Origin: Nitrospira sp.
GTDB taxonomy: Bacteria > Nitrospirota > Nitrospiria > Nitrospirales > Nitrospiraceae
Assembly (NCBI GenBank): GCA_018242665.1
Contig: JAFEBL010000049.1
Coordinates: 1 to 62,723 of the forward strand
DNA: 62,723 nucleotides
Reading direction: 5' to 3'
The notes beneath the pieces were generated by a model that had not been told where the DNA came from, searched no databases, and saw only the letters and a list, made by a program, of their open reading frames with translations. Made by a program: the position numbers and the translations under genes. Positions 1-8,909 of the stretch are shown here, piece after piece (positions within the stretch are counted from its first letter, which is position 1; each line of letters begins with the position of its first letter).

Positions 1-58
1 GGGAACGTATAACGTCTACCGAAACCCGAAAACTGCACCGCCCGAAAACCGAGAACTC

Positions 59-1036
59 CTACGCAGTCCCGACTGGGCCCTCGCTCTTCTCGCCGTCCTT
101 CTCTTTGGTCTTCTGATCCATGAAGGACTCAGCGCCGACTTCGCTCAACAACATGCTGAGCTCATTCCCCTTGTCCTGCGCCCCGCACTCGTAGGTTTGA
201 CCTTCCGGAGCATTGAAGGTAGCTGGTCTGTAGTCCGCCTCGGAGTATGGCTGCACGGTCACTCCAAGGAAGGCGACCTCAAAATCCATCCATTCCGACA
301 TGCAGTCGGCAATGAGCTTGAATAATCCGGTATCAGACTTCTTTGCCAACATTCGACAGAACAACGGGACCCATCGGCCGATGTGGTTCTTGATGAACTT
401 CTTTTGGGCTTCGACGACGATCTCGGTCTTATCGATCCCATCATGGCAACGTGAATAGGACTCTTTGTAGGTCAGGAAGTGCATGAACTCGAGCTCGACG
501 CTGAGATGATCCAGTCGTTCATGTACATCTTTTGAAAGCTCTACCCCAAACGCCTTATAGAATCCCGCAATGTCACCCATGACGTGGGATTGCGCAAAGA
601 CGTGATCGTTTCCAAAGAGAGTTTCGTAAGGAGGGCAATCCAGCGTGATCACATTGGTGAACACCCGACGATGCTCGGTCTGCAGATCGCCAATTTGCCA
701 ATTCACGCACTCCGCCGACACCAACTTCTCGATCTGGTCGAACTGCTTCTTCATTAGGGCGATCTTCTGAACGGCACGATCGCCACCGATTCCATCCAGC
801 GCGAGACGGAGTCCATCCAATGCGGCTCGTCCATCCTCGACAAACTCACCACATTGCAGGTAATCCAAAAATTCCTCGTCCTCCGGATAGAGCAAACTCC
901 AGGAGAACAAGAGATATATCTTGCTACGATTGAGCGCGCGCTCGACAGCAGGCGAATCCTTAATCGGAACTGCTTTGGGGGGAGCAATTGCGGTGGAGGA
1001 CGGGGAGGTGGGCTGCACGACTTGTTTCGATGTCAT
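59..1036 (-). CDS. TorD/DmsD-family molybdoenzyme chaperone
   Basis: All-helical cytoplasmic protein of about 325 residues resembling the TorD/NarJ chaperones that hold a molybdopterin enzyme until cofactor insertion. The core contains the family-like segment CPPYETLFG, followed by an acidic helical stretch with ELEFMHFL. The charged C-terminal tail (about 40 residues, with a KEKDGEKSEG run) is longer than in typical TorD proteins. The start is set at the ATG at 1036, which has GAGGAG about 9 bases upstream; the reading frame extends 16 codons further up but without a ribosome site. It follows a ferredoxin and a zincin-like gene on the same strand, so it may serve a molybdoenzyme (NXR or a formate dehydrogenase type) encoded elsewhere. 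The client is inference. Confidence 0.8.
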   Translation of the reverse strand: MTSKQVVQPTSPSSTAIAPPKAVPIKDSPAVERALNRSKIYLLFSWSLLYPEDEEFLDYLQCGEFVEDGRAALDGLRLALDGIGGDRAVQKIALMKKQFDQIEKLVSAECVNWQIGDLQTEHRRVFTNVITLDCPPYETLFGNDHVFAQSHVMGDIAGFYKAFGVELSKDVHERLDHLSVELEFMHFLTYKESYSRCHDGIDKTEIVVEAQKKFIKNHIGRWVPLFCRMLAKKSDTGLFKLIADCMSEWMDFEVAFLGVTVQPYSEADYRPATFNAPEGQTYECGAQDKGNELSMLLSEVGAESFMDQKTKEKDGEKSEGPVGTA

Positions 1037-1245
1037 ACGTATCTTGCTCCTCACCTCAACATGTTGCGCAAATTTTTCGCACACTACGCAACATCTGAGT
1101 CCTGCGGCACAGGAGGCGTATGATAGGTAAAGGAGGGAGGGATGTCAAGCATGAACTCTCTCTCCTTTGCCGCCGCCATCAGTGCCGATGTTTCACTACG
1201 CTGGACGATTATGGGACGTCTCTCACCAACCAGCACACACGCCAT

Positions 1246-1863
1246 TCAGAGGCTCATACTGCCGGCGGATAAGTTTCTCGCCGGCGTCACCTTGACGGCG
1301 ATACGGTCATTGACCGTCTTACAAATCTGCTCGCACATGCCGCATCCCACGCACCGTTCCGGCTCAACGACGAGACGCAACGCGTGAAAGTCCATCGACA
1401 GTGCGTCAACCGGGCATTTCGAGACGCACGCATGACACCCCTGCCCCGCTGTACAGACTCGATGGGAGACGGTGGCAACCCCCATCCGCACCTCGAAGGG
1501 ATCCGCAACCGGCAACAGGGCTTCCGTCGCACAAGCGGCGATGCAGGGTAAGTCTTCACACAGCTCGCAGGCCACCTGATCGGCGAAAATCACCGGCATG
1601 CCATTGGCAGGATCACTGACGATGGCACCGGGGGGGCAGGCCTTGATGCAATCGCTGCAACGCGTGCAACGCTCCAGAAAGATCGATTCAGCGACGGCTC
1701 CCGGAGGGCGCAACCAGTCAGTCCGCACAGGGGCAGCCGGTTGCTCACGAGGCGCATCCTTGTGCAGCGAAAACTCCCTCGCCGCCTTCGCGACCGAGAC
1801 GACGGAGTCTTTCAGAAAATCGCGACGCCCGTATTTGGGATCACCGGCCACGATGCGCTCCAA
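1246..1863 (-). CDS. Four-cluster 4Fe-4S ferredoxin (NapG/MauM-like)
   Basis: A 205-residue iron-sulfur protein. The N-terminus carries GRRDFLKD, which looks like a twin-arginine-type start but lacks a clear hydrophobic segment afterwards. Four cysteine groups follow: CTRCSDCIKAC near residue 67, CELCEDLPCIAAC near 98, CTAGQGCHACVSKC near 136 and CVGCGMCEQIC near 170. This matches four [4Fe-4S] clusters as in NapG/MauM-type electron-transfer proteins. The gene starts directly after the stop of the upstream zincin-like gene (1864), so they are almost certainly co-transcribed and translationally coupled. Likely role: electron transfer to or from a redox enzyme; the partner is not encoded in the visible window. 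Confidence 0.8.
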   Translation of the reverse strand: MERIVAGDPKYGRRDFLKDSVVSVAKAAREFSLHKDAPREQPAAPVRTDWLRPPGAVAESIFLERCTRCSDCIKACPPGAIVSDPANGMPVIFADQVACELCEDLPCIAACATEALLPVADPFEVRMGVATVSHRVCTAGQGCHACVSKCPVDALSMDFHALRLVVEPERCVGCGMCEQICKTVNDRIAVKVTPARNLSAGSMSL

Positions 1864-2895
1864 CTACATCACGCCGTCGGCCCGCAACTTATAGACTTCT
1901 ACGCAACGATCGCAGGCACCATACTCAACATCCCAACCCGGGTGATTCTCACGAATGAAGTCCAGAATGTACCCTTCAAGCTTCGTGTCCAAGTCTTCTA
2001 CCCATGTGTACGTCGGGAACCGGCACAAGGGGCACGGGAACCCCGGCATCAGCATGACCTTCTGTTGGGTCTCCGGGATTTCTCCCCCTTCCACATCCAC
2101 AGCGCGATCTAGAATGCGAAGGGTGTCAGTCGCCATCTCCACCAGTTCCGAATGGGTAAAGTAGCTCGTCTGCCACAACCCTTCGAATACGGACTTCAAT
2201 TGAGCCGGCGGAATTTTCCGATACCAGGAGCGGAACTCCTTGAACCGATCCTCCTTCTGCAGCATTGGTTCTTTCCCGGCGGCGATTAACCGGCTATCGA
2301 CACTGAGGTTCCAGAGAATCCGGTAGCGGTGCAGGATGAGCGTTTCTTCGCCGGGATTCTGTCCGACCCTCGTGTCGGGATCGTACCCGAAGGCCGGATC
2401 CAGCATATCGTTGATATGCATCAGTTCGTGACGGCAATACCGCGTCAACGCCGGGTCGTAGAACCGTCGCGGGATCAGCTTGATGCCGACACCCTTCAGC
2501 CCTTTTTCTTCAAATTGCTTAGCCAGATCGTGCTCGACGGAGCCCCATTTCCGAAGCACGTCGACCCCTTCCTGATCTTCCTTCAATACACCCTTGACCA
2601 GTACAATGCCGACACGGGCCTTGAGCTCGGGAAACTCGTTGAACGCGTCGCGGATGATATCGGAGAAACCCCAGATGCCGAACAAATACTGATAGAGTTT
2701 TTTGAACTCGGCTTCGCGATCATCCAAGGTGAACTTTTCGTAGATCGGATCGGCCAGCTCGTGAAACTCTTTATAGTAGGTCGGATCCCCTTCCCGCTCC
2801 GTCTTTTCAATGAAGGAGTCAATGACTTCCTGCAGTAAGGCCGGCTGAAATCGGATCTCCATCGACGGCTTTGATACTTCCACTCCAGTCGTCAT
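1864..2895 (-). CDS. Zincin-like protein with C-terminal zinc ribbon, unknown function
   Basis: I do not recognise a named family. The 343-residue protein has an HExxH motif (RHELMH, H156-E157-H160) followed by LWNLSVDSRL (around 195-203), the arrangement seen in several putative metallopeptidases where a downstream Asp or Glu completes the metal site. Near the C-terminus two CxxC pairs (FPCPLC, about 289-294, and ACDRC, about 328-332) look like a zinc ribbon. There is no signal peptide or membrane span. It is the first gene of a three-gene minus-strand unit with a ferredoxin and a TorD-like chaperone, suggesting a maturation or quality-control role for a redox enzyme. Protease activity is inference from the motif only. 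Confidence 0.7.
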   Translation of the reverse strand: MTTGVEVSKPSMEIRFQPALLQEVIDSFIEKTEREGDPTYYKEFHELADPIYEKFTLDDREAEFKKLYQYLFGIWGFSDIIRDAFNEFPELKARVGIVLVKGVLKEDQEGVDVLRKWGSVEHDLAKQFEEKGLKGVGIKLIPRRFYDPALTRYCRHELMHINDMLDPAFGYDPDTRVGQNPGEETLILHRYRILWNLSVDSRLIAAGKEPMLQKEDRFKEFRSWYRKIPPAQLKSVFEGLWQTSYFTHSELVEMATDTLRILDRAVDVEGGEIPETQQKVMLMPGFPCPLCRFPTYTWVEDLDTKLEGYILDFIRENHPGWDVEYGACDRCVEVYKLRADGVM

Positions 2896-2949
2896 AAGTC
2901 CTCACATGTTTGGCTGCGGTGAAGGATAAAACCCGCGTAAGCGCTGCGC

Positions 2950-2978
2950 TTGACTTGCTTACAGTCGTTCTCTTACGA
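2950..2978 (+). promoter_or_regulatory. Candidate sigma-70 promoter for the WD40 gene
   Basis: TTGACT (2950-2955), a 17-base spacer and TTACGA (2973-2978), located about 115 bases before the WD40 start codon in the divergent intergenic region. Sequence match only. Confidence 0.45.
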
Positions 2979-3092
2979 TCGTCGAAACGACCGCCGATTA
3001 TACAAACCCCTCAGCGATTTTTGCAAACCGCGGAGGGTCGGCCGGAGCCACTTAGGCCTCCGCGCAGAACAGGGACGAGGCACAGAAACTTT

Positions 3093-4199
3093 ATGAGCAA
3101 TCACACGACCGCGCCCTCGACGATGTCTTCCACTGCACCGACGAATCCTCAGGGAGTGCCATCAGAAGCACCCGTCATTGACCATTTGGCATATTGGAAA
3201 ACCGGCTTACGTGAACTCAAGACCTTCCGCGGCCACTCGCATGGCGTCTGGTCCGTCGCCTATGCACCGGACGGTCAAACCATTGTCAGCGGCGGCGTGG
3301 ACCGGTATGTCCGTGTGTGGGATATCGAAACGGGACGGTTGTTGCGTTCGTTGCGCGGTCACACCGCCGACATCCGCGCGCTGGTGTTCACACCGGACGG
3401 TCGCACCCTGGCCTCGGGCAGCGAAGATCGCACCATTCGTCTCTGGAACCCGAAAACGGGCGAACCGACGAAACTCCTGTTCACACGCTACGATCACAAT
3501 GTTTGCAGCCTGTCCCTCTCCCCGGACGGCCTCATGTTGGCGCGTGGCAGCCACAACAAGGACATCAAAATTTGGGAGGTCACGACCGGGACCGACCTCA
3601 TGACCCTTTTGGGCAAGGACCAATACGACCACCATTGGTCAGTGTGCGTGGCCTTCTCCCCGGACGGTATCCATCTCGCGAGCGGCTCCGATATCGGCAA
3701 GATTCGCATTTGGGAAGTGCTCCCGAGCGGGGAGGAAAAGATCCTGCACAATGGCCACTGGGAGGAGACCGCCGAAGACTCGACGGAGACCCGCGGCTTC
3801 TTCATTGAAGACGACGGCGGGTTCCAGAAGCCGATGGAGTTTTGGATCGGGGCTATGACCTTCACCCCTGACGCCAAACTGCTGATCACCGGCAGCCGGG
3901 ACAACACAATCCGCTTCTTTGAGATGCCGACCATGAACGAGCTCCGCGTCGTGCGCGGCCATAACGGCTGGGTGCGCGCCCTCGCGGTGTCGCCTGATGG
4001 GAAAGTGCTGATCAGCGCTGGCGACGACAACACCATTCGATTCTGGGATATTGCTACCGGCCGTAACTTCCGGACCGACAAGACTCATGGCGGCCCCGTG
4101 CGCGGAATCGCCCTTTCGCCGGACGGATTGCGATTGGCCAGCGCCTCATGGGATCGCACGGTAAAACTGTGGGAAGGCGGTCCTGAACCGGAAGAGTAG
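3093..4199 (+). CDS. WD40-repeat beta-propeller protein
   Basis: A 368-residue protein made almost entirely of seven WD40 blades, ending in VWDIE, LWNPK, IWEVT, IWEVL, FFEMP, FWDIA and LWEGG, which makes one closed 7-bladed propeller. Blade 4 to 5 carries an insertion of about 40 acidic residues (EETAEDSTETRG region). The start is placed at the ATG at 3093 (MSNHTT), preceded by AGGGACGAGG; the open frame reaches back to 2910 but that part is low-complexity in character and lacks a ribosome site. There is no signal peptide, so it is probably a cytoplasmic scaffold. It is divergent from the zincin/ferredoxin/TorD unit and convergent, with 9 bases between stops, with the response regulator. Confidence 0.9.
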   Translation: MSNHTTAPSTMSSTAPTNPQGVPSEAPVIDHLAYWKTGLRELKTFRGHSHGVWSVAYAPDGQTIVSGGVDRYVRVWDIETGRLLRSLRGHTADIRALVFTPDGRTLASGSEDRTIRLWNPKTGEPTKLLFTRYDHNVCSLSLSPDGLMLARGSHNKDIKIWEVTTGTDLMTLLGKDQYDHHWSVCVAFSPDGIHLASGSDIGKIRIWEVLPSGEEKILHNGHWEETAEDSTETRGFFIEDDGGFQKPMEFWIGAMTFTPDAKLLITGSRDNTIRFFEMPTMNELRVVRGHNGWVRALAVSPDGKVLISAGDDNTIRFWDIATGRNFRTDKTHGGPVRGIALSPDGLRLASASWDRTVKLWEGGPEPEE

Positions 4200-4208
4200 A
4201 CGAAGACA

Positions 4209-5660
4209 TTATGCCTCTGCCTCCTCCGCCTCCCCCTTGGCGGAGGAGATCCCGTAGCGTTTGCATTTGTCCCAAAGAGCCTTCCTCGAAAGCCCCAAAA
4301 TAGCAGCCGCACTCGTTCGACTTCCCTCCACCTGCTTCAACACGGCGAGAATGTAGTCCCGCTCGAAGGATTCCCTCGCGGCAGCCAGCGTGGGGGATGC
4401 CGACGGCTCCGCCGTTTGGGCTTTTTCAGCCAACCCCTCCGCGCAGAACCCACAGGTTGGTTGAGGGGCGCCTCCGAGATAGGGACAGGTCTGAAAACCG
4501 CAGAGATCCCACGGCTGCAGGGGCTCACCATTTCGCCCCAAGGCCGCGGCTCGGCCCACCATCTGCGCCAATTCCCCAACATTGCCCGGAAATGAGTATC
4601 GCATCAGCAGCGTGCGACTCGCCGGTGAAAATTCTTTGAGCACCTTGTGGAGATTCGTCGCGCTTGCTTCCAGCACATGCTCGGCGATGATCAGCACATC
4701 GTCTCGGCGCTCACGTAGCGGCGGCACGACAATCTGCACGGCGGTCAGATAGTCGTAGAGCTCCGGAAGAAACCGTCCTTGAGCGACGGCCTCCTTCAAG
4801 TCCTGTTGCGACGCACAGAGGACTCGCACGTCGACTTCAATGGTTTCACGCCCGCCGATCCGCACACAGGTTCGCTCCTGCAACAGGTGCCAAATTTTCT
4901 TTTGAACATGCGGGGAGAGCGCATCGATCTCGTCCAGCAGCACAGTGCCTTTGTGTGCAAGCTCAAATCGGCCCCGTCGCCGATGCACCGCCCCGGGAAA
5001 GGCCCCCTTTTCATGCCCGAACAGTTCCGCCTCCCACAGCTGGTCAGGAAGATCCCCGCAACAGACCTTGATCAACGGTTGATCCCGCCTCGGGCTGTTC
5101 AGATGGAGGGTATGCGCCACCAACTCCTTCCCGGTTCCTCGCTCGCCGACGATGGACACCGGAGACTCGCTCGCCGCCACCACCTTGATCCGTTCCAGCA
5201 ACGCTCGCATGTGCGGCGTACAGCCCTGCATGCCGCCGAAGCTGAATCGATCTTCCAGCACTTCTTTCAGTTCAAGGTTCTCCCGCCGCAGTCCGAGAAT
5301 TTTCCCGACTCGCTCGAGGATCAGCAGCAGCTCGTCCATCTGAAAGGGCTTGGTGATGTAGTCGTACGCACCGAGCTTGATGGCGCCGACCGCCGTATCG
5401 ACCGACCCATGGGCGGTGATTAAGATCACCTCCGTCGTCGGACTGCGCTCCTTGCAGACTTTGAGCACGGTCAACCCATCGGCGCCGGGCAACCGCAAAT
5501 CGGTGATCACCACATCAAACTGGCGCGTGCCGAGCACCGTGACCCCTTCGGTTCCAGTCGCCGCCGCCATGACTTCACAGCCCACCCCTTCCAAGGCATC
5601 GAGCATAGACAGTCGCATTAACGGTTCGTCATCGACAATGAGCACCCTCAGCCCTTTCAC
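4209..5660 (-). CDS. NtrC-type response regulator with degenerate AAA+ domain
   Basis: A 483-residue regulator: receiver domain 1-120 (phosphoacceptor D54, K104 in ITKPF), AAA+ domain about 140-375, Fis-type helix-turn-helix about 450-475 (AAAILGLSRKALWDK). Walker A is GERGTGKE (172-179) and Walker B is LLDEID (241-246). The sigma-54 loop reads GAFPGA (219-224) instead of GAFTGA, the usual FRxDLYYRL segment reads FLPELYDYL so both arginine fingers are gone, and the sensor II GNVREL reads GNVGEL. A linker of four cysteines (C387, C392, C403, C406; spacing 4-10-2) lies between AAA+ and HTH. It overlaps the kinase gene by 4 bases (ATGA), so the two form a two-component pair. It probably controls transcription without activating sigma-54, as known for some NtrC and HupR homologues. 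Confidence 0.9.
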   Translation of the reverse strand: MKGLRVLIVDDEPLMRLSMLDALEGVGCEVMAAATGTEGVTVLGTRQFDVVITDLRLPGADGLTVLKVCKERSPTTEVILITAHGSVDTAVGAIKLGAYDYITKPFQMDELLLILERVGKILGLRRENLELKEVLEDRFSFGGMQGCTPHMRALLERIKVVAASESPVSIVGERGTGKELVAHTLHLNSPRRDQPLIKVCCGDLPDQLWEAELFGHEKGAFPGAVHRRRGRFELAHKGTVLLDEIDALSPHVQKKIWHLLQERTCVRIGGRETIEVDVRVLCASQQDLKEAVAQGRFLPELYDYLTAVQIVVPPLRERRDDVLIIAEHVLEASATNLHKVLKEFSPASRTLLMRYSFPGNVGELAQMVGRAAALGRNGEPLQPWDLCGFQTCPYLGGAPQPTCGFCAEGLAEKAQTAEPSASPTLAAARESFERDYILAVLKQVEGSRTSAAAILGLSRKALWDKCKRYGISSAKGEAEEAEA

Positions 5661-8600
5661 GAAAACCTCCCAATCGCATACCGTTCGGTTGACAGCGGAA
5701 TCGACACGGTGAAGGTGGTGCCTTTCCCGACTTCGCTCTCAACCAGAATCCGTCCCCCGTGGCGCTCCACGATGCCCAGGCTGACAGACAGCCCCAGCCC
5801 CGTCCCCTCGCCTTCATTTTTCGTCGTAAAGAAAGGATCGAAAATCCGCGGCAGGACGGATGACGAAATACCGCACCCGGAATCCCGCACACGTACCAGA
5901 CAATGGGCTTCCTCCACGACCGTACTGATCGTCAAGACCCCGCCGCTGCGCATGGCCTGAATCGCATTCAACACCAGGTTCATGAGCACCTGCTCCATCA
6001 TGTGCCGGTCGATCATGATCTCCGGCAAATCGGGCGCGAGCACAGTTTCGAGCCGCACTCGATGGGGCACGAACAAATGGTCCGTCAGCAATAACACGCG
6101 ATTGACGACGTGGTTCATGTCGGCCAACGCCAGCTCGGGATTGTGCTGTTGCGAAAAATCGAGGAGCTGGCGAACAATCCGTTGAACGCGGCGCAACCCA
6201 TCCTCCATCGACGCCAGATACTCTTCCTGACGTGCCGGAGATAGGGTGCCCTTACGCATGTTGTAGAGGCAGTTCAGGATACCGCCCAAGGGGTTGTTGA
6301 TTTCATGCGCCACACCCGCGGCCAATTTTCCAACTGAGGCGAGCTTCTCGGAGTTTCGAATCTGCTGCTCCAACTTCTTCGTCTCCGTCATGTCGCGTGC
6401 GATTCCCAGTACCCCCAGAATCTCCCCATCCACCCCGTGGAGCGGTGACACGCTGACCATCACCGAGCGGGGCTCACCCGATTTGGTCAACACCTCAACC
6501 TCGTACACCTGCTTCACCCCGATATCCAGTGTCGATTTCAGGCGGCGCCCGCGATGTCGCTTCGACAGCAACCCGAGATACGGCCGTCCAAGAAGATCCT
6601 CTTTCGCGTAACCCCACGACAGGATCTTGCTGTTCACGTAGGTAAAACACTGCTCGCTATCAAGGGTATAGATCACGTCATTGGCATTTTCCAGCAGGTT
6701 TTCCAGATATTGCTTGGTCTCTTCGATTTCCCTCGTCCGCTCACTGACCTTGGCCTCCAATTCCTGTTGGTAGGTATGCATTTGCCGCTCAAGACGCTTC
6801 CGGTCGGTGATGTCACGCAACTGGACCATCACCCAGGTATGGTCGCTGCCGCGCACCAGAATCAGGTCCATTTCGACCGGCGTATCCTTGCCCGCCGCAT
6901 CACGCACGGTGATCTCCTGCGTCGGCACCTGGCGCTCGCCGGAATGAATCTTTGCAAGCAGCGCCCGCATGTCCTCATGATGGAGAGGCGGCACCACATC
7001 CAGAATGCTCCGCCCCACCACCTGCGGCTCGGAATAGCCCAACGCCTGCTCTTCGCGCTTGTTCACCGCAACGATGATGCCGTCTTCTCCCACCATAAAG
7101 ACCGAATCTGCCACCAGGTCGAACAACGCCTTATACCGTTCCTGCGAGGCTACCAACTGCTGTGTGCGCTCATTGACGGCCTGCTCGAGCCTGGTCGTGT
7201 ACCGATGCACCTGCTCTTCCAACAGATGCCGCTCCGTCACATCGCGCACGAACGCTCGGGAATGGACCAGTCCGCCCCCACTCTCAAACAAGGCTGTGGC
7301 GTGGATTTCGACATCGATCGGCCGGCCATCAGCAGCAACAAACACCGTCTCGATCGTACTGCGCCCTTGCGAGACCAACCGTTCGAGATAGGCCAACACC
7401 TCCGTTTCGCGGCCTTTGGGGACTAGGTCCCACAGGCGCATCTGGAGCATCTCCTCAAGCGAGTAGCCCAGTTTGTCCAGCCCCGTCTTGTTCACATGGA
7501 CGAACTGGCCGGCCTTATTCAGCTGGTAAATCATCTCCGGTGAGTGCTCGATCAGATCCCGGTAGCGCGCTTCGAGACGGCGCACGTCCTCCATGCGCTG
7601 TTCGATCTGCCCGAACGATAGCCGCAGGTTGACCGCCATTTTATTGAAGGCCTCGGCCAGTTGTTCGATCTCGTCGCCGGTCTTGAGTTCCAACTGTTGA
7701 TCCAGGCGTCCGCTCCCGATTCGTTGAACGCCCTCATGCAACAGGCCGATCGGACGGGCGATTCTCCGTGCGACGGTCAAGCCGGTCAGCAACAGCACCG
7801 CGAACACCCCCAGCCCATACACCGTCACCTGCACCACCAACCGTTCCAGCGGGGCATAGGACTCAGCCGGATCCTGCCGGACAAATGCCACCCAGCGTTT
7901 GCCGCCTAAACTCTCCGGCGTCAAATCCGTGCCCAGGCGAACCGGCGCAAATCCAACGATGGAATTCACCCCGCCATGGGAATCATTGGCCGCCGTCGTC
8001 CAGCCTGCCGCATGCCCGTTGATCGCATTGACCAGCTCCGGTTTCACCACATGCTCTTCAGGTGACAAGATAGGACACACGAGCGGCGCACCGTCCGAAT
8101 TGAACAACATGGCATGTCCGGTCTTTCCCACAGAGGCTTCGGATACGGAATGGAACAGCGTATCCCGACGAAGCAGAATCGTGACCGTGCCAATCGTCGC
8201 ATGCTGCTCATCGTCGATAATCGGCGCCGACACGTTCACGACGTGCGTGCCGAACGCAGGATCGAAAAAGATATCGCTGACGAACACCTTCCCCGTGCTT
8301 CGCTTCATGACCGCCTGCCACCAGGCGGTCTTCCCATAATAGTATTCGACTTGGGGAATCGAACTGACCACCAGGGCTCCCCGATTGTCCGTCACAAAAA
8401 TCCCGACGTAGTCGGATTTGCGGATGTCATGCCACCGAATCAAATAGTTCGTCACGATCCGGTTGATGAACAGCGGAAACTCGCTCTGCTTGTCCCGTTG
8501 CCGCCAGCGCTGTTGCCAGGCTTTGATCATGGACTGGATGGTTTTCTCATCCTTGTCGACGTAGGTGCGATTGGATTCAGTCACAGAGGTGCGGAGGAAC

Positions 8601-8866
8601 GGGGTAGCGGCGAGTTGTTGCGCTTCATTGATGCCGCGCGTGACCTGCATCTCGATCCGCCGGGCGGCCTCTACGGCCACTTCCTTGAAGTTGGCCCCGA
8701 TGGTTTCGCGCAACGCCCGGCGTTCTTCGATGTAGGTCAGGACGAGAGACAAGCTCAACGGCAGAAGACCGACCATCACGATGGCCGTGATGATCTTTCG
8801 CTGGAGACTGTGTGACCGGCTCCAGAACAGCATGCGTGCGGCGACTCCGGCTAACGGCCCTCGCAC
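5657..8866 (-). CDS. Multi-PAS membrane sensor histidine kinase
   Basis: A 1069-residue kinase. Order: TM1 (about 25-45), a large periplasmic Cache-like sensor (about 46-345), TM2 (about 350-370), HAMP (about 370-425), three PAS domains (about 445-560, 585-700 and 725-835) separated by coiled-coil linkers, HisKA with the H-box GVAHEINNPLGG, then HATPase_c with LNAIQAM, DSGCGIS and GEGTGLGLS. It lacks a receiver domain and resembles NtrB/AtoS-like partners of NtrC regulators. Its stop overlaps the start of the response regulator by 4 bases. An alternative start is the internal Met at residue 12 (MLFWSRS), nearer the first membrane span. The signal sensed is unknown; the absence of cysteines or heme motifs in the PAS domains gives no hint. 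Confidence 0.92.
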   Translation of the reverse strand: MRGPLAGVAARMLFWSRSHSLQRKIITAIVMVGLLPLSLSLVLTYIEERRALRETIGANFKEVAVEAARRIEMQVTRGINEAQQLAATPFLRTSVTESNRTYVDKDEKTIQSMIKAWQQRWRQRDKQSEFPLFINRIVTNYLIRWHDIRKSDYVGIFVTDNRGALVVSSIPQVEYYYGKTAWWQAVMKRSTGKVFVSDIFFDPAFGTHVVNVSAPIIDDEQHATIGTVTILLRRDTLFHSVSEASVGKTGHAMLFNSDGAPLVCPILSPEEHVVKPELVNAINGHAAGWTTAANDSHGGVNSIVGFAPVRLGTDLTPESLGGKRWVAFVRQDPAESYAPLERLVVQVTVYGLGVFAVLLLTGLTVARRIARPIGLLHEGVQRIGSGRLDQQLELKTGDEIEQLAEAFNKMAVNLRLSFGQIEQRMEDVRRLEARYRDLIEHSPEMIYQLNKAGQFVHVNKTGLDKLGYSLEEMLQMRLWDLVPKGRETEVLAYLERLVSQGRSTIETVFVAADGRPIDVEIHATALFESGGGLVHSRAFVRDVTERHLLEEQVHRYTTRLEQAVNERTQQLVASQERYKALFDLVADSVFMVGEDGIIVAVNKREEQALGYSEPQVVGRSILDVVPPLHHEDMRALLAKIHSGERQVPTQEITVRDAAGKDTPVEMDLILVRGSDHTWVMVQLRDITDRKRLERQMHTYQQELEAKVSERTREIEETKQYLENLLENANDVIYTLDSEQCFTYVNSKILSWGYAKEDLLGRPYLGLLSKRHRGRRLKSTLDIGVKQVYEVEVLTKSGEPRSVMVSVSPLHGVDGEILGVLGIARDMTETKKLEQQIRNSEKLASVGKLAAGVAHEINNPLGGILNCLYNMRKGTLSPARQEEYLASMEDGLRRVQRIVRQLLDFSQQHNPELALADMNHVVNRVLLLTDHLFVPHRVRLETVLAPDLPEIMIDRHMMEQVLMNLVLNAIQAMRSGGVLTISTVVEEAHCLVRVRDSGCGISSSVLPRIFDPFFTTKNEGEGTGLGLSVSLGIVERHGGRILVESEVGKGTTFTVSIPLSTERYAIGRFS

Positions 8867-8909
8867 AACAGGAGGCAGGTCTCCAGACCAGGCTCGAGGG
8901 AGCTGAGGC

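Noticed and set aside
235..243. CxxCH-like chance matches on the minus strand in non-cytochrome genes
   Set aside because: They fall in genes without export signals or heme-protein context and were not counted.
6554..7426. A 290-codon plus-strand frame inside the sensor kinase gene
   Set aside because: Antisense to well-matched PAS domains, with no domain of its own.
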